From Halicephalobus mephisto (lineage: Eukaryota; Nematoda; Chromadorea; Rhabditida; Panagrolaimidae): a stretch of DNA of 64,000 nucleotides. Location: positions 62,001 through 126,000 of the forward strand of contig SWDT01000102.1 in NCBI GenBank assembly GCA_009193035.1, written 5' to 3'. Below are positions 22,401-35,800 of this stretch, one piece after another. How positions within the stretch are numbered: the stretch's first letter is position 1; every line of letters starts with the position of its first letter. Made by a program: the position numbers and the translations under genes. The notes beneath the pieces were generated by a model. That model had not been told where the DNA came from and did no database searches. It saw only the letters and a list, made by a program, of their open reading frames with translations.

Positions 22401-25400
22401 TCACTGAGTCAAAAATCTTGTCATTGACCGGTATTCTTATTTTTCGCAGTTCGTTTCCGACACAAAGTGCAGTGTACTTGGCATACTGTTTTTCAAGACA
22501 ATCTGAATACCGTTTTGAAGTTTATTGAAAATCCCAATCGATCTAGGTTAAGATTCCGACGGCTAAAATTCTTATTTTTCTGAACTTTCGGTAAAGGACC
22601 ACTTGTGCCATTGTGACGTGAGTGAATCCTTTTGTTGAATCTTTTATAAAACATTGTTTGATGTCTCAAGCACCCTAGTTTTGACTTTTGAAACCCCAAT
22701 TGCCCTCTTTTTAAGTTTATTTTATTTTGGGTAGTAGTTTGTTATTTTTTAATTAATTTTTAATTTTTTTAGAATTTTCGAAAATAAAAAATTTCGAAAT
22801 TTTCAGAATATAATGAAAGTTTTTAAAAACTTCTAAAATTGAAAATTCTGGACAATTTTAGAAACTTTTAAAATGAAAAAAATTTTGAAATTTTTAAAGT
22901 TTTTAAAATTGAAAATTCTGAAAAATCGACAATTTTCAAAATTTCTAAAAAATTTCAAAAAATCGAAAATTCTAAAAATTTTAAAAATTATAAATTTTAA
23001 TTTTTTAGAAATTTAAATAAATTCGTGTCGAGATTATTTTTGTATAGAATATTTGTTTTTATTTTTTACAATAGTGGTTTCGATTTTGTTTATGATGAAT
23101 TTTTAGGTCGAAAGCACTTGTTGAACTAACTTACTTTTACGGATTTTGTGAATCAGTACCTCGAGGTCCAAACAGGCCCCAGGGAACAAAGATAGCATCG
23201 GGCATTGCTCCGGTGGTAAGTTTCAATTTTATTAATTTTATCATTAATAAAACGACTCTTATTTTTAAATTTAGAAATAACTATGAAAATTAATTTTTTT
23301 TATTTTAAAAATCTTAAAAATCAATTTTCTTTTATTTTAAAATTACAAAAATCAATTTTTTTTTATTCTTAAAATTCTAAAAATTAATTTTTCTTAATTC
23401 TAAAAATATAAAAATTGATTTATTTTTTTTAGTTTTAAAAATAATTATGAAAATTAATTTTTTTATTTTAAAAATTTGAATAATCGAAATTTTTTATTGT
23501 TTTTATGAATCGAGAATTTCTCACAATTTTTTTTATGAAATATTTTGTGGTTTGAGAAAACTAATCAAACTAGCTTTTTTGTCTGAAGGATTTATTTTGT
23601 ATTAATTTATGCCATTTTGTCTCTTTTTCTCAGGAGCGCCTCTGGCTAAATCTGAAAAGTGCGCAGCTGATGGGAAAATTGAATAAACACGTGTTGCCAA
23701 TTTGAGACAATGGCACTAACAATGTATTAAATTCGGATTGAAGTTTTTCCGATTGCGGGAGAGAGCAAAGGGCCATAAAGTATGTAATCACAGAAGCTCA
23801 AAGAGGATTCCACAAATCCGAGCACATGTCCTCTTTCACTGAAATGTTCCGTTATTATTGACCGGTTAAATTCTGTTAATCTTTATTGATTTACAAAACG
23901 GTCATTTTTGTATTTTTATTTACTTTACGAAAATTAAATTATTTTTAAAATCAGAATTTTCTAAAATAAAAAATATCTAATTTCTAAAAACTTCAAAAAT
24001 TCGTCTCAGGATCATTTTGAGAAAAAATCCTTTTCATTTTTTATAAAATTAAAATTTCCGAAATAATATCTAAAATAAAAAATTTCTAATTTCTAAAAAC
24101 TTCAAAAATTCGTCTCAGGATCATTTTGAAAAAAAATTATTTTTATTTTCTATAAAATTAAAATTTCCGAAATAATATCTAAAATATAAAATTTCAACTT
24201 TTTATAAACTTATAAAATTCGTGTTGAGAGAGATTTTTAAAGAAACTTTTTTATTTTCCATTCAATTATGATTAGAGGTTACTGAAAACAATGATGCGTT
24301 GATGACGATAAGACATCCCGCCATTATGTGTTTGGATTAATTGACAGTCCGTGAGTCGGGTGACCACACAATACTTGTATCGCTCCTTTATATCCCTTTT
24401 TAATTTGCCATAGGCCGTCGAGACAGCCAGATTCTCCGTTTTCACTTTTGCGTTGTCATTGAAAACGGCCATTACTCATTTATCCTGTGGTTACCGCGAA
24501 AGTCCAAAGATATGGACAATTCCGATGATCGTAAATGATAAAAATCGAAAATCGGAAAGGATGTGAAAAATTGACCTTAGATGACCTTCTTGAATTAATT
24601 TCTTTTTTCTAATCATTCAGATATGTAAATTTTTAATTTTTAAAAAATATTTTTTTAAAGAACCAACCTTTGGCCGGGGAAATTCAGAATCCGATTTTAC
24701 GGTATCTTGAATCCTTAAGCATTTGTGTGCTTTTTCTCGAAGCTTTTAAAAGACCATTGTTTATGTGGATCCGAGCGTTTAAATGAATTGGAGCTTGATT
24801 GTGCCCTCGGCATTGAATGCCATTGCCCGGTTGAAGTCCTTTTTATTACTGTCATTTCTCGTACCTATATGAAATTTCATTTTCAACAATGAAATAAGAA
24901 TTATATATTTTCTTTGTTAGTAGAATATAATTCCCCCTTGATTGCGGAATGAAGCTTGTTTCTCAGACTTGGTCATTAGTGCCAGAAGAACGTGCCCTGG
25001 AGGTGCCTATGGCTGTTCCCGACACCGCTTCCGTCAGCTAATAGGGCGGGTGGCAGCAGTGCTCAATTTAACAACCATGTACCGGTCTCTTCAGCTTATT
25101 GAATATCTTCGAACTCAATCTTAGTGTATTCTGTGAGATTTTCGCTCATTTTTGATGAAAGTTCTTTATTATTTTTCTCAAACATCTTTTATCAATTGAG
25201 GGTCAGGGAATCTATAACCAGCATTTTGTTCGAAATCAGACATTCTTTGAATTTTTATTTTTTTTTTGGACCAAAGAAAGTGTTATATTTGACGTCCTAG
25301 GATCCCCGATCTGAAAAACGATCATTTTAAAAATTTATTATCCATCAGACACGATGGATTTTGCTGAGCTGGGGGATTTATTGGACGAACCACCCGGCGA

Positions 25401-26925
25401 TCTCAGCTATCCCAGAGGTCATCAATTTCGTCATAGTACCACTTGTTTTTTTGCAACAATACCCAAAAGTTGGATTGAGATCTTTTGGACCAATTTATCT
25501 AATCGAATTCAATTTATTTTTTTAAATAACATTTTTATCGTCGAAATAACGGGAAGACTGCCCAACTGTGCCACTTTTGTTTGAAAACGAACAAAACAGA
25601 AAGCCTATTTAAAAGAATTCCTAACCAACTGTGGAATTGTGCCTGAGGATCTTTATTTGTTTCTCTGCAATGCCTCGGGCTCCGAATACTCAATCCAATC
25701 TCTTTTAATCATGCTTTCACAAGAGCGGTTATTTTCAAGAATGGCACAGAGAAGCAAAATCCATCAATTCCCGCTTTTGTCTTCGCTACTTCTTCAACTT
25801 CGAAATCAAAAATCACACTTTTATAAAAAATGTTTTTAGAAAATTGTTTTGAAACGACTTTTCAGAATCTTCTAGGAAATTTCTGAATTTGAGGTTTTAG
25901 ATGTTAATTATCATTTTTCGTGAGATTCTGGAAAGTTTAAGAAATTCAGAAAAAGTACTTGAAGCTTATGTCGGGATCTAGGAAGTTTCGAAATTTTCCA
26001 TTAGATTCTGAAAAAATTTTAGAAATTTTCTGATTCTAAAAAGTTTCGAAATTTTCCATTAGATTCTAAAAAATTTTAGAAATTTCCTGATTCTAAAAGG
26101 TTTCGAAATTTTGCATTATAGTTTTGAAATTTCAAATTAGAAAAATTCTTAAAAATATTGAAATTCTAAAAAGTTTCGAAATTTTCCATTAGATTCTAAA
26201 AAATTTTAGAAATTTCTCTAAAATTCTAAATTTCAGAATTTTTCCATTATAGTTTTGAAATTTCAAATTAGAAAAATTCTTAAAAATATTGAAATTCTAA
26301 AAAGTTTCACAATTATTTTTTAGTTTCTGAAAAAATTTTAAAAATCTCTAAAATTTTAAAAAGTTTCGAAATTTCCGTAGAATTTTGGAAAATTTTTTTA
26401 AAATTATAGAAAATTCTATGGAATTTCAGAGAATTCTAAAAAGTTATAAAAATTCAAATTTCTGAAATTTTATAAAACTAAATTTTAAAATTTTTTAAAT
26501 TTTATTTATTTTAAAAAATTCTAAAATATTTCGAAAACTGAAAATTTACAAAATTTTAATTAAAAAATAAACCAAAACTATTTTTGCTTTTTTGTGTTTA
26601 AAATTCTTGTTTAATTTTAAAATTTTCTTTAATTTGATATTTTACAACAATGGAAGTCTCCACGAAATCCACAGTATGAATAACAAGTTGTTTTGAGCAC
26701 CGCCTTTTTTCTGGTTGCTAGTGATTCGTTCTTTTCTTCCTCCATGAAAAATAAGGATAAGAAAGAATGCCAGAAGAATAGGGCCGAGTTTATCTGAGCA
26801 TAGTCCGGAGCTTTTCCTGCTTTTGCCCTGCGGCATATGGACCGCCTTTCTGTCTTGCTGAAAACGTCCACTCAAACAAAGGACTAATTCAAGTGTATTG
26901 TTGGGTCGTTTCTTTGATTACGGTA
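19461..26925. other. gene desert, part 2: mosaic of islands and A/T repeats
   Basis: Balanced-composition islands at about 19500-19970, 20520-20860, 21290-22720, 23090-23220, 23630-23920, 24270-25850 and 26640-26920 alternate with tracts of TTCTAAAATTT type. Open frames in the islands reach 121 codons but show no known domain, no codon-like pattern I could trust and no linked splice sites. Several islands are preceded by an ATTCGTGTYGAGA-like motif (20470, 23023, 24002, 24111, 24212). Repeats with AAGTTTCGAAATTTTCCATT occur at 25980-26350. Decayed mobile elements are the likeliest content, but none can be named. Confidence 0.5.
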
Positions 26926-27235
26926 TTTTTTTGAAAAAATTTTATATATTTTAAAAAAATTTTATATATTTAAAAAAATTCATATATTTAAAAAAATCTT
27001 TATATTTTAAAAAATTTTATATATTTTAAAAAAATTCATATATTTAAAAAAATCTTTATATTTAAAAAAATCTTTATATGTTAAAAAATCTTTATATTTT
27101 AAAAAATTTTATATATATTTTTAAAATTTATATATTTAAAAAAATTTATATATATTTTGGAAAAATTTTTGTATATTTAAAAAATTTTATATATTTTATA
27201 TATTTTAAACAATTTTATATAAATTTCAACTTAGT
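26926..27235 (+). repeat. TTTATATATTTTAAAAAAA tandem repeat
   Basis: About a dozen imperfect units of 18-35 bp made of TTTATATATTT and poly-A/T. The region gives a spurious open frame rich in Tyr, Ile and Lys. No function is apparent. Confidence 0.7.
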
Positions 27236-27488
27236 TATTGAATTTGTGATTGTTAAGGAAAAAAATTAAAGCTTTGTGTAATAGGGATCGGATGACGCCA
27301 ATTGGAAGTCGGCATCAAATTGTCTTTTGGATTTGGATAAGGCTCGTCTTTGGAGACCAATTGCTTACTTAGTGAAATAATGCCAGTCTAAAATTTGTTC
27401 TTTTTTAATATTTTGATAATCGGTATCGGATTCACCTTAAGTCAGATCACTTTCGTTCAACAATCGACTTCGGACATTTTCGTTCTTC

Positions 27489-27870
27489 GATGGCACTTGG
27501 ATAAAAATATTTTTTTTTATATTTTTTTTTATATTTTATTTTTATTTTGTACAAATTAGAAAATTTACAATAATTTTGAAATTAATTATTCGCTTCTTTT
27601 GATGGCACTTGGATAAAAACATTTTTTTTATATTTTATTTTTATTTTGTACAAATTAAGAAATTTACAATAATTTTGAAATTAAAAAATTTACAATAATT
27701 TTAAAATTAGAAAATTTACAATAATTTTAAAACTAAAAAATTTATAATAATTTTGAAATTAAAAAATTTACAATAATTTTAAAATTAAAAAATTTATAAT
27801 ATTTTTAAAATTAAAAAATTTATAATATTTTTAAAATTAAAAAATTTACAATAATTTTGAAATTAATTAT
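27489..27870 (+). repeat. 106-bp direct duplication and ACAATAATTTT array
   Basis: A segment beginning GATGGCACTTGGATAAAAA and ending ATTAATTATTCGCTTCTTT is present at about 27490-27598 and again starting at 27599. The second copy is interrupted by a 30-bp repeat (AAAAAATTTACAATAATTTT, about eight copies) before the ATTATTCGCTTCTTT ending returns near 27865. It appears that the small array expanded inside one copy. Confidence 0.7.
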
Positions 27871-28585
27871 TCGCTTCTTTGACCCATCTTTCCAGCTGGT
27901 GACGTGCCTGGGGGGACTCGGACAAAAACTTTCGGATAAAAAATATCCAAATCCGTTACCAAGAACACGAATCTACTCTTGAAAATAAGAAGACTTCCTT
28001 GATCGTCTTATTTTTTTTACTTTTTTTAATTTTATGTAATTTGTTTAATTTCAGAATTTTTAATCAATTATAATGGCCGAAAATTATTCAATAATTTTTA
28101 CTTTCTTTTGGATATACTTATTTTAGAAGCCACAAAAGACCCGATTGTGCTTCTGAAGGCAACCCGTAATTTAAGCATAAGCTGTCTGACCAGTCAAATT
28201 GAAACCGGGCCGATCTGGCCCGTCTATTATCTCATTAGATTTTCAGTTTCCGGAACAAACGAAGCCAGACTGACGTTTTTCGGGACTCGATTGTACTTTA
28301 TGCGGTGCTTTTTGGAACCAATTAATATTAATTGATTGAATTACGGTTACTGTGACCGATTCTATTATCTTGTTCGTTTCGGCGGATTTGGGATTTCTTT
28401 GTAATATAAAAAGCCGCTTCTTTATTCTCAAATTCACCTAAGGGATTCAAATAAAGCAAGCTAATAACATAAAGAAATCGTCCAGTTATCCCCGACATAA
28501 GGCTTCAATCCAAAAAGTTTATTGTTGTTAGGTCTTTGGTTATTAAGTCACTATTAAGACAAAAACTAAACCAAAAAGAAAAATT
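27870..28585. other. gene desert, part 3: unassigned island
   Basis: Balanced composition. One open frame at 28108-28335 gives a 75-residue product with no recognisable motif, flanked by plausible but unlinked splice-like sites. I could not support a gene here. Confidence 0.4.
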
Positions 28586-28990
28586 TGAATCGATAGTCTG
28601 AATATCAAAGAACATAGAATACTGTAAAACATGGATAAAATTCTCAGTTGTATTCTGTAGAAGGATATTTATAGTTTTATTGTCTCAGTAAAGATTATTA
28701 TTATATTTTTAATTTTAATATTATCGAAAAAGTGGAAATGGACACTATCCAGATTTCTCATTGGAGCTGGTTTTTAATCAACATAATCCTATCTATTATT
28801 AGATTACTGTTGTGACAGGAACTAAACTAAAATAAATTTGAATCGATAGCCTGAATATCAGGGAATGCAGAATACTGTAAAAAATGAGTGAAATTGTCTG
28901 TCGTAATTGTAGGAGTAGATACATGTTGGTTGTTTGTCTTTTGTTATTGAGTAAGATTAGTAATATATTTCTGTTTTTATCCCAGCACTC
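28586..28990 (+). repeat. dimeric dispersed repeat, locus 1
   Basis: Two copies start with CGATAGTCTGAATATCA at about 28590 and CGATAGCCTGAATATCAGGG at about 28842, each followed by GAATACTGTAAAA and ATGAGTGA- or ATGGATAA-like sequence. The first continues through GTCTCAGTAAAGATTATT, TAATATTATCGAAAAAGTG and GGACACTATCCAGATTT. The same two-copy arrangement recurs at 50063 and 50363. Confidence 0.75.
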
Positions 28991-31900
28991 ACCTTTAAGG
29001 TTTTCTTGAAATTTCTCGAGGAACACAAATGTCATTGTCGTTGACGTTGCCCTAGGCCAGTAATGGAATTCGGCACGGTGACAAGAGACGACAAGGCCCT
29101 TTTTTCCTTCTTGAAGTCCGACTTTTATGAAAACTGACAGTAAAGTAAATTTGTTGTTTCTCATTTGTTTTCCAGTTTTGGTTGTTTTAAATTTGCTTTT
29201 GTTCATGATTTTTTAAAATATCAAATTTAATTAATATTTATGTGAAAAAAAATTTTATAAAATTTTTTCGATTTTTTCAAAAACTCCATGGAAATTTTCT
29301 TTCAGACATTACTTCGGAAATAGTTTAATTAGCCTAAAATCAGCTGTCCAATGTGGAATACAAATGAAAAAAGATTTTATTTCTGAGACACTTGGAAAAA
29401 TAATTTATTAAAAATTAAAAATTCAATTCCCTTGTTTCGATTTTAACTTTTTTGTTAACTTCGATTTTAACTTTTTTCATAAATTTCGATCTTAACTTTT
29501 TTTATTAATTTCGATTTTAACTTTTTCCTATTAATTTTGATTTTAATTTTTTTTTAAATTTCGATTTTAACTTTTTTTTATTAATTTCGATTTTAATTTT
29601 TTTTTAAATTTCGATTTTAATTTTTCTTATTAATTTCGATTTTTAAATTTTCTCGTAAATTTCGATTTTAACTTTTTTGTTAATTTCGATTTTTGCTCTT
29701 TTGTTTCATATATCATTGATGGCTTCTTTTCTGTTGAATTGAGCTCTTCAAGACATTATTGTACTTAAGATTAAATTTTAATCCGTTTCTATGTAACAAT
29801 TGTTCGGAAATTTTACAATTACTTTTTATGTTTTTAAAGTATATCCAGAATAAATTGGATATGTTCAGAAATTTTACAATTATTTTTTTATCCAAAATAA
29901 ACTAAGTAAATTCGAAGATTTTACAATTTTTTTCCTTTTTTGAATATATCCAAAATAAATTAAATATATTCGAAAATTTTTTAAAATATATTTAAAATAA
30001 ATTAAATTTATTCGAAAATTTCATAATTTTTGTTGTTTTTTTTCGACTTTTTTAAATATATCCAAAAATTTTATAATTTTTTTTTGATTTTTAAAAATAT
30101 ATCTAGAAGAAATTAAAAATATTTAAAAATTTTATAATTTTTATAATTTTTTTATTTTTTAAATATATTTAAAAATAAATTAAAAATGTTTGAAAATTTT
30201 ATAATTTTTTTTTACTTTTTTTATTTTTTAAATATATTTAAAAATAAATTAAAAATGTTTGGAAATTTTATAATTTTTTTACTTTTTTTATTTTTTTTAT
30301 TTTTTAAATGTATCCAGAATAAATTAGGTATTGAGTTTTCTCGAACGTTTTCGCGGTCTGTAATTTCTCCAATTGCGTATTCGGCTTTGATTCGGCTCAG
30401 TTCATTATGGGATTTAATGAATGTCCCGAGCCATTGTTTTATGGTTTTGCCGACATGGATTATATATTTTAAAATGCGCGAAAAATAAGCATTTAATAAA
30501 AAATAAAATTTTTGGTTTTTGTTTTCTTAAAAAAAATCCGACTATGTTGACATGGGCGGAGTTTTATTTCTTCAACTGTTGCTTAATAATACGGCTTTTG
30601 CGCTCCAACAACTAACAAACGAAGTTGTTTTCAATTGATTACCATCTTTCTGATTATAAACTTTACCTTTTTTAAGTTTTTCAACATGAAATTTTATTTA
30701 TTTTCATCGGTCAATTACCGTAATTCAAAAATGATGGATTTGAGTTTTTTGAATTAATTTAAATTTGACAGATGATTGTCGGCGTTTTCTGAAGCATTTT
30801 GAAAATAATTATTTTTGTAAATTTGACTAATATAACTATTTCTGAAATTTTATCAAAAACGATTTAAAAAACCGATTGGATCATAGATTTTCGGATATTG
30901 AACTTTCGGGGTTTATTTTTTAAAAGAAAAAAATCAAAAAATCGGTGAAACTTTTATCTTTCGCTTGTCTTGACTGTTGTTTTTTAAATTTTCCGGCTTT
31001 CTTGTCTATTGTTTTTTGGAAAATTTTAAATTGGACAATTTTTTAAACACACTAGGAGGCCTCTGACACCACAATCCTGGACTTGTGGCACAATTCTCGG
31101 AAATTTCCTCCAATTTGCATACACTAGAATTACATAGGAGCTTATGAAATCTTTTCAGAATCTAGTGGAAGATTCTGGAGAAGTTTGAGAGTTTTTAGGG
31201 AATTGTGGAGATTCTTAAAATCGTGTGGAGAAGTTTTGAGATATTTTAGGATTTTGTAAAAAATTTTGGAATTTTTAAAATTCTTTAAAAAGTTATAGTT
31301 TTTAGAATTTTCCAGAATCCAATGGAAGATTCTGGAGAAGTTTAGAAACTTGTAAAAAATTATGGAGATTCCTAAAATCGTGTGGAGAAGTTTTGAAATA
31401 TTTTAAGATTTTGTAAAAAGTTGTAAAATTTTTAAAATTTCATAGATATTTGTAGAATTTTCCAGAATCCGGTGGATTGATTCTGAAGTGATTGAAAATT
31501 TTGTATAATATTTTAGAATATTGTAAGATTTTGTAAAAAATTATCAAGTTTTTAGGATTTAAAAAATTTTAAAATTTGTTTAAAAATAAAAATTTCTACT
31601 TTTTCGAAAAAATTCTTATTTTTAATTTTTATAATAGTGTGAGTTTTAAAAACAGAAGATTTCTGACATCGTGACTAGGGCCTGTGGCACAATTCTCGGA
31701 ATTCTAGGTCAATTTGCATACATTTGTTGCTCCACAAAGGGCTTCTTTTCTTTTACAATTGAAAATTAAGCATCCTCGGACTTTCGAGATTTATTCAATT
31801 GTAAGATGACACCGACAAGTCCTTTTTCTCATTATTGTCCTCGGGATTCTGTGACCTTAGGATTATTATCTTGGTTAATTTGCACTTTTTTGAAGCCATT

Positions 31901-32800
31901 TTGGATTTTTTGGTTTTAAACGAAGAATTATAGAATCCTTTTTGCATTGTGCCTAATCTTCGGAGACCTTAGATGTGGTCTAAGCACGCAATTCCTGGGA
32001 CTCATTGCCGCATTTTCCGTCAGGCTTTAATGGATTTGATTCCGAGACTTGGGACATCCTCACCTGCTGGGGAGCCATTTCCGGACTCTAAGACCTGGCC
32101 ACTTAAAGACGGCATTCCGAAATTATTCATAAGCTAGCTTTCTTTACAGTACTATTCCCCATCAAAATATACATCTTTATTCTCCGGATGTTACTTTATT
32201 TCCAACGATGAAGTCCATGGCTTTTAGGGGGTACCCCAGGTGCGCTCATTAGTGAAACAGTAAAGCTCGTTTTTGAAAAGGTCGAAAATGCCTTATTGTC
32301 ATGGGTTTTGTCGAACTTTATTCCTATCGGAATTAAAACATCACTATTTTTAAGTTTAACTTTACTAAGTCCGATTGTTTTGCCCACGCAACCCATGGAA
32401 CGAGAGATAAACGAGAAAATCGGTCCGAACATACTAGTTTATCTCCGATTCGTTGACTTTGGTTTTTCTGATAAAAACAAAGGTCGTTGTAATTATTTTA
32501 ATTTGAATAATTTAAACAAATTTTAAAATCCAAAATTCTAAAATTTAACAAAATTTCCAAAATTTAATAAATTCAAAAAATTCCATAATTTTAAAACTTT
32601 AAAATTATATAAAACTTAAAAAATTACCCAAAATTAAAAATTCCAAAATTCGTGTCGAGAAAATTCCACAATAAAATTTATTCCTTTTTTATAAAATTTA
32701 TTTTTAATGAAATTTATTTTTTTTATAAAATTTTTTTTTTTTTTTTAAATTTTTTTTTTCTATGAAATTTACTTTTTTTTTTAATAATAAAATGATCGAA
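28991..32800. other. gene desert, part 4, upstream of egl-13
   Basis: Islands at about 28990-29210, 30310-30640, 30880-31160 and 31660-32470 alternate with repeats. 29400-29700 is an array of AATTTCGATTTTAACTTTTT, 28-30 bp, about ten copies; 30050-30310 is an array of TTTTTTAAATATATTTAAAA. 31130-31560 has a 175-bp direct repeat containing GAATCCAATGGAAGATTCTG. The phrase TTGTGGCACAATTCTCGGAA or its near match occurs at 31084 and 31686. Part of this must include the egl-13 promoter; no site can be named. Confidence 0.5.
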
Positions 32801-32801
32801 A

Positions 32802-32810
32802 ATTTACAGC
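32802..32810 (+). promoter_or_regulatory. acceptor-like site one base before the egl-13 ATG
   Basis: ATTTACAG ends one base before the first ATG of the SoxD gene, after a long T-rich tract. This is either a spliced-leader trans-splice acceptor or the acceptor of an upstream non-coding exon. The sequence alone cannot separate the two. Confidence 0.5.
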
Positions 32811-35800
32811 ATGTCCAGCCGCCGAAAAGCGACTCCAGTTCGACTCTCGAGCCGGAGTCCGGCATCGTTTTCTCTTCTGTCTACCGTAACCACTAGTACT
32901 GCAGCCAGTGACGACGATTTGAGTCTTGTTGTTCCGAACTCTGCATCAACTTCAAAAAACGAAGAAGAACAACCTCAGCCTTCTTCTTCCCGGAAGATGA
33001 TTGAACACGATCATCAAACAGAATCTTCTTTAACTATCAAAAAACCCAAACTCCACAACGAGGTACGTCTTCAAAAAGTTATGTCACATTTCTGTCCCGA
33101 ACATTTATATTCCAATTTTAAAGTTAAAACTGCAAAAAAATTTATAATAGGGTGGTTAAATTTATAGATTCTGAATCTGAAGTCAGAATTGGAAATTGAC
33201 CTTCAGAATTCAGGATTATAGATTATAGGACACATCAAAAACTTGTATCATAGACATTTATATTCCAATTTTAAAGTAAAAAATGCAAAAAAATTTATAA
33301 TAGGGTGGTTAAATTTATAGATTCTGAATCTGAAGTCAGAATTGAAAATTGACCTTCAGGATTCAGGATTCTGAAGACTGATCTCAATTTTAATTTTTAA
33401 GAATTATTTTTTTATAGTTTGAAAATCCCGAAGAAACAAGTTCCAATATCCTTGGGGCACATTCCCCAGACAACTCAGTAGCCAGTCCACCAGGCCCTAC
33501 GGCATCGGTCAAAAGCACAGGTTCCAACGTTTCTCAACATACCAGGTTTGTTTTTTACTTTTATTTAAATTTATGTTTTTATTTTTATTTATGTTTTTAT
33601 TTTTGTTTTTATTTAAATTTATGTTTTGCGAACTAGCCTAAAATGGTTGAAATTTTCTGTTTTACTGTCTTTTCAACAATTCAAGATGGATGACAAAGTC
33701 GGAATTGTCCCGTCATGCTTTGAATAATGATGGATTCACAGAATCCATTTCGAAAAAGTTACCGTTTCAAAAAAGAGATAATTTAGGCCTAGTCGAAGAA
33801 TGACCGCAATTGTCAAAGTTTATTTCAAACAAAACTATCAATTTTAAAAATTAAAGATTTTAAAAAATTTTAGATGTTTTTAATTTTTAAAATAAAAAAA
33901 ATTAAAAACATCTAAAATTATTTTTATTTTTAAAAATAAAAATTTTTTAAAATTGAATATAAAATTATTTTTATTTTTAAAAATAAAAAAAAAAATAAAA
34001 TTTTTTAAATTAATATAAAATTATTTTTATTTTTAAAGAATAAATGAATCCCTATTAGTTTTGAATATCAAAAAATCCATTGTATCGAAATAAGGCCATT
34101 TGAGATAAGCGGCATTTGTGTGCCTTGCACCGTTTGTTTGCATTCTGGCCCTGATCCATCGAGAATGTCCCCTTTAATGACCAACGAACATTGTCTTATC
34201 AGTGTTATAACGAGGGTTTGAACAAGGGGCCGTTGAAGATAATCGACAATCGCTTTCGATGGACAGTGTCCACTTCATTTCACATGACTTTTCCCTCGTA
34301 ATCTAAAAGTTCTGATGTTAGAATTCCATAGAAACTGAACGTTTTTCGAAATTTAATAGGGAGATTCTTAAACTTTGGGAATCTTGGGGAATTTTGAAGT
34401 TTTCCAAAGTTTAATAGAAGCTTCTAAAATTCCAGAGAAATTTCTAAGAATTAATTAAAGATTCTGAAGTCTTCCGAAATTGTATAGGAGCTTCTGGAGC
34501 ACGTCAGAATCTTGTAGAAGTTGATGAAACTTTTAGAATTTTGAAGTTTTCCAAAGTTTAATAGAAGTTTCTGAAAATACAAAATTCCAGAGAAATTTCT
34601 GAGAATTAATTAAAGATTCTGAAGTCTTCCAAAATTGTATAGGAGCTTCTGGAGCACGTCAGAATCTTATAGAAGCTCATAAAACTTTTAGAATTTTGAA
34701 GTTTTCTAAAGTTTTATAACAACTTCTGAAATTATAAAATTCCATAGAAATTTAATGAAAGATTCTGAATTCTTCTAGAATCTTATGGGAAGTTTTGGAG
34801 GATCCCAGAACCTCGTATAGATTTCTAAAAACTTCCAGGATCTCCTAAGGATATTTGGATTTCTCCAGAAACTTCTAGAATTGAATGGATTCTAAAACTT
34901 AAAAATCTCAGAAGCTTTTGACATTTTTGTAAATTTCATAAGACCTTCTGAAGCTTTCCAGAATTCAACAAAATTGTAAAAGAAACATTTAAAATCCCAA
35001 ATTCTGGAAGTTTCTAAAAATTCAGGAAATTCGTGTTGAGACAGCTTTTTGAAAAAGCCTCTTCTTAACTTCCACGATAACATGACCTTTTAAACTTTGA
35101 TTTAGGAATTTTATGTTCGAAATACCTCCAAAGGAAAAGGATTAATCATTTAAATAATTCACGAATGAAGCTTCGGGCCCTTGGGGCAAAAAAACGTTCA
35201 TCCAGATTGGGCGCGAATACACCTGCTATCTTCGGATTTCTTTGTTTTCAAAAAGCCATCAGAAAGGTCATTTTGTCGAAGAAAAAAAAATTTCAAAAAT
35301 AACCTTTTGTCCGATGACTTATTTATTTGGAAAATTTATTTCAGCACGTCGAGTTCGTCTGTGCCTTCTGATTTGCCAGACATCCTCGCTCAAACTGATC
35401 ACAGTTGTACCGTATTGATAGACGGACACGCTCTTCGTGACCTCATCAATTCTGCTGGATCCCAAAGTGCCAAATTGGAGCTGATTTCCGGCATTATTCA
35501 ACAAGTTTGTTTTTAAGGATTTTTATTGCAAGATTAGAAGCCTAAAAGCTTTCGGAATCTTCCGGAAGTAGAAAATTCTCAAATTTTTGAGGATCTCGTT
35601 AGAGGTCCCAGAAGACTAGAATCTCGAAATTTTTGGGATCATTGAAGGATTCTAGAATCAAGGAAGAAGTTTTGAAATCTTTCAAGACTTCATAAAATTA
35701 TTTTCAAGGTTCTAGAAAACTTCTGGAATCTTCCGGAAGTAAGTAGAAAATCCTCAAATTTTTGAGGATCTCGTTAGAGGTCCCAGAAGACTAGAATCTC

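Noticed and set aside
27078..27269. 63-codon frame rich in Tyr, Ile and Lys
   Set aside because: It is produced by the TTTATATATTTT tandem repeat.
28799..29206. 135-codon minus-strand frame
   Set aside because: It overlaps the dispersed repeat at 28840-28990, and its unique part has no recognisable motif or splice partner. It is kept as unassigned.
16229..32800. piRNA gene cluster
   Set aside because: Deserts with short islands recall nematode piRNA clusters, but I did not see a recurring CTGTTTCA-type upstream motif at consistent spacing.
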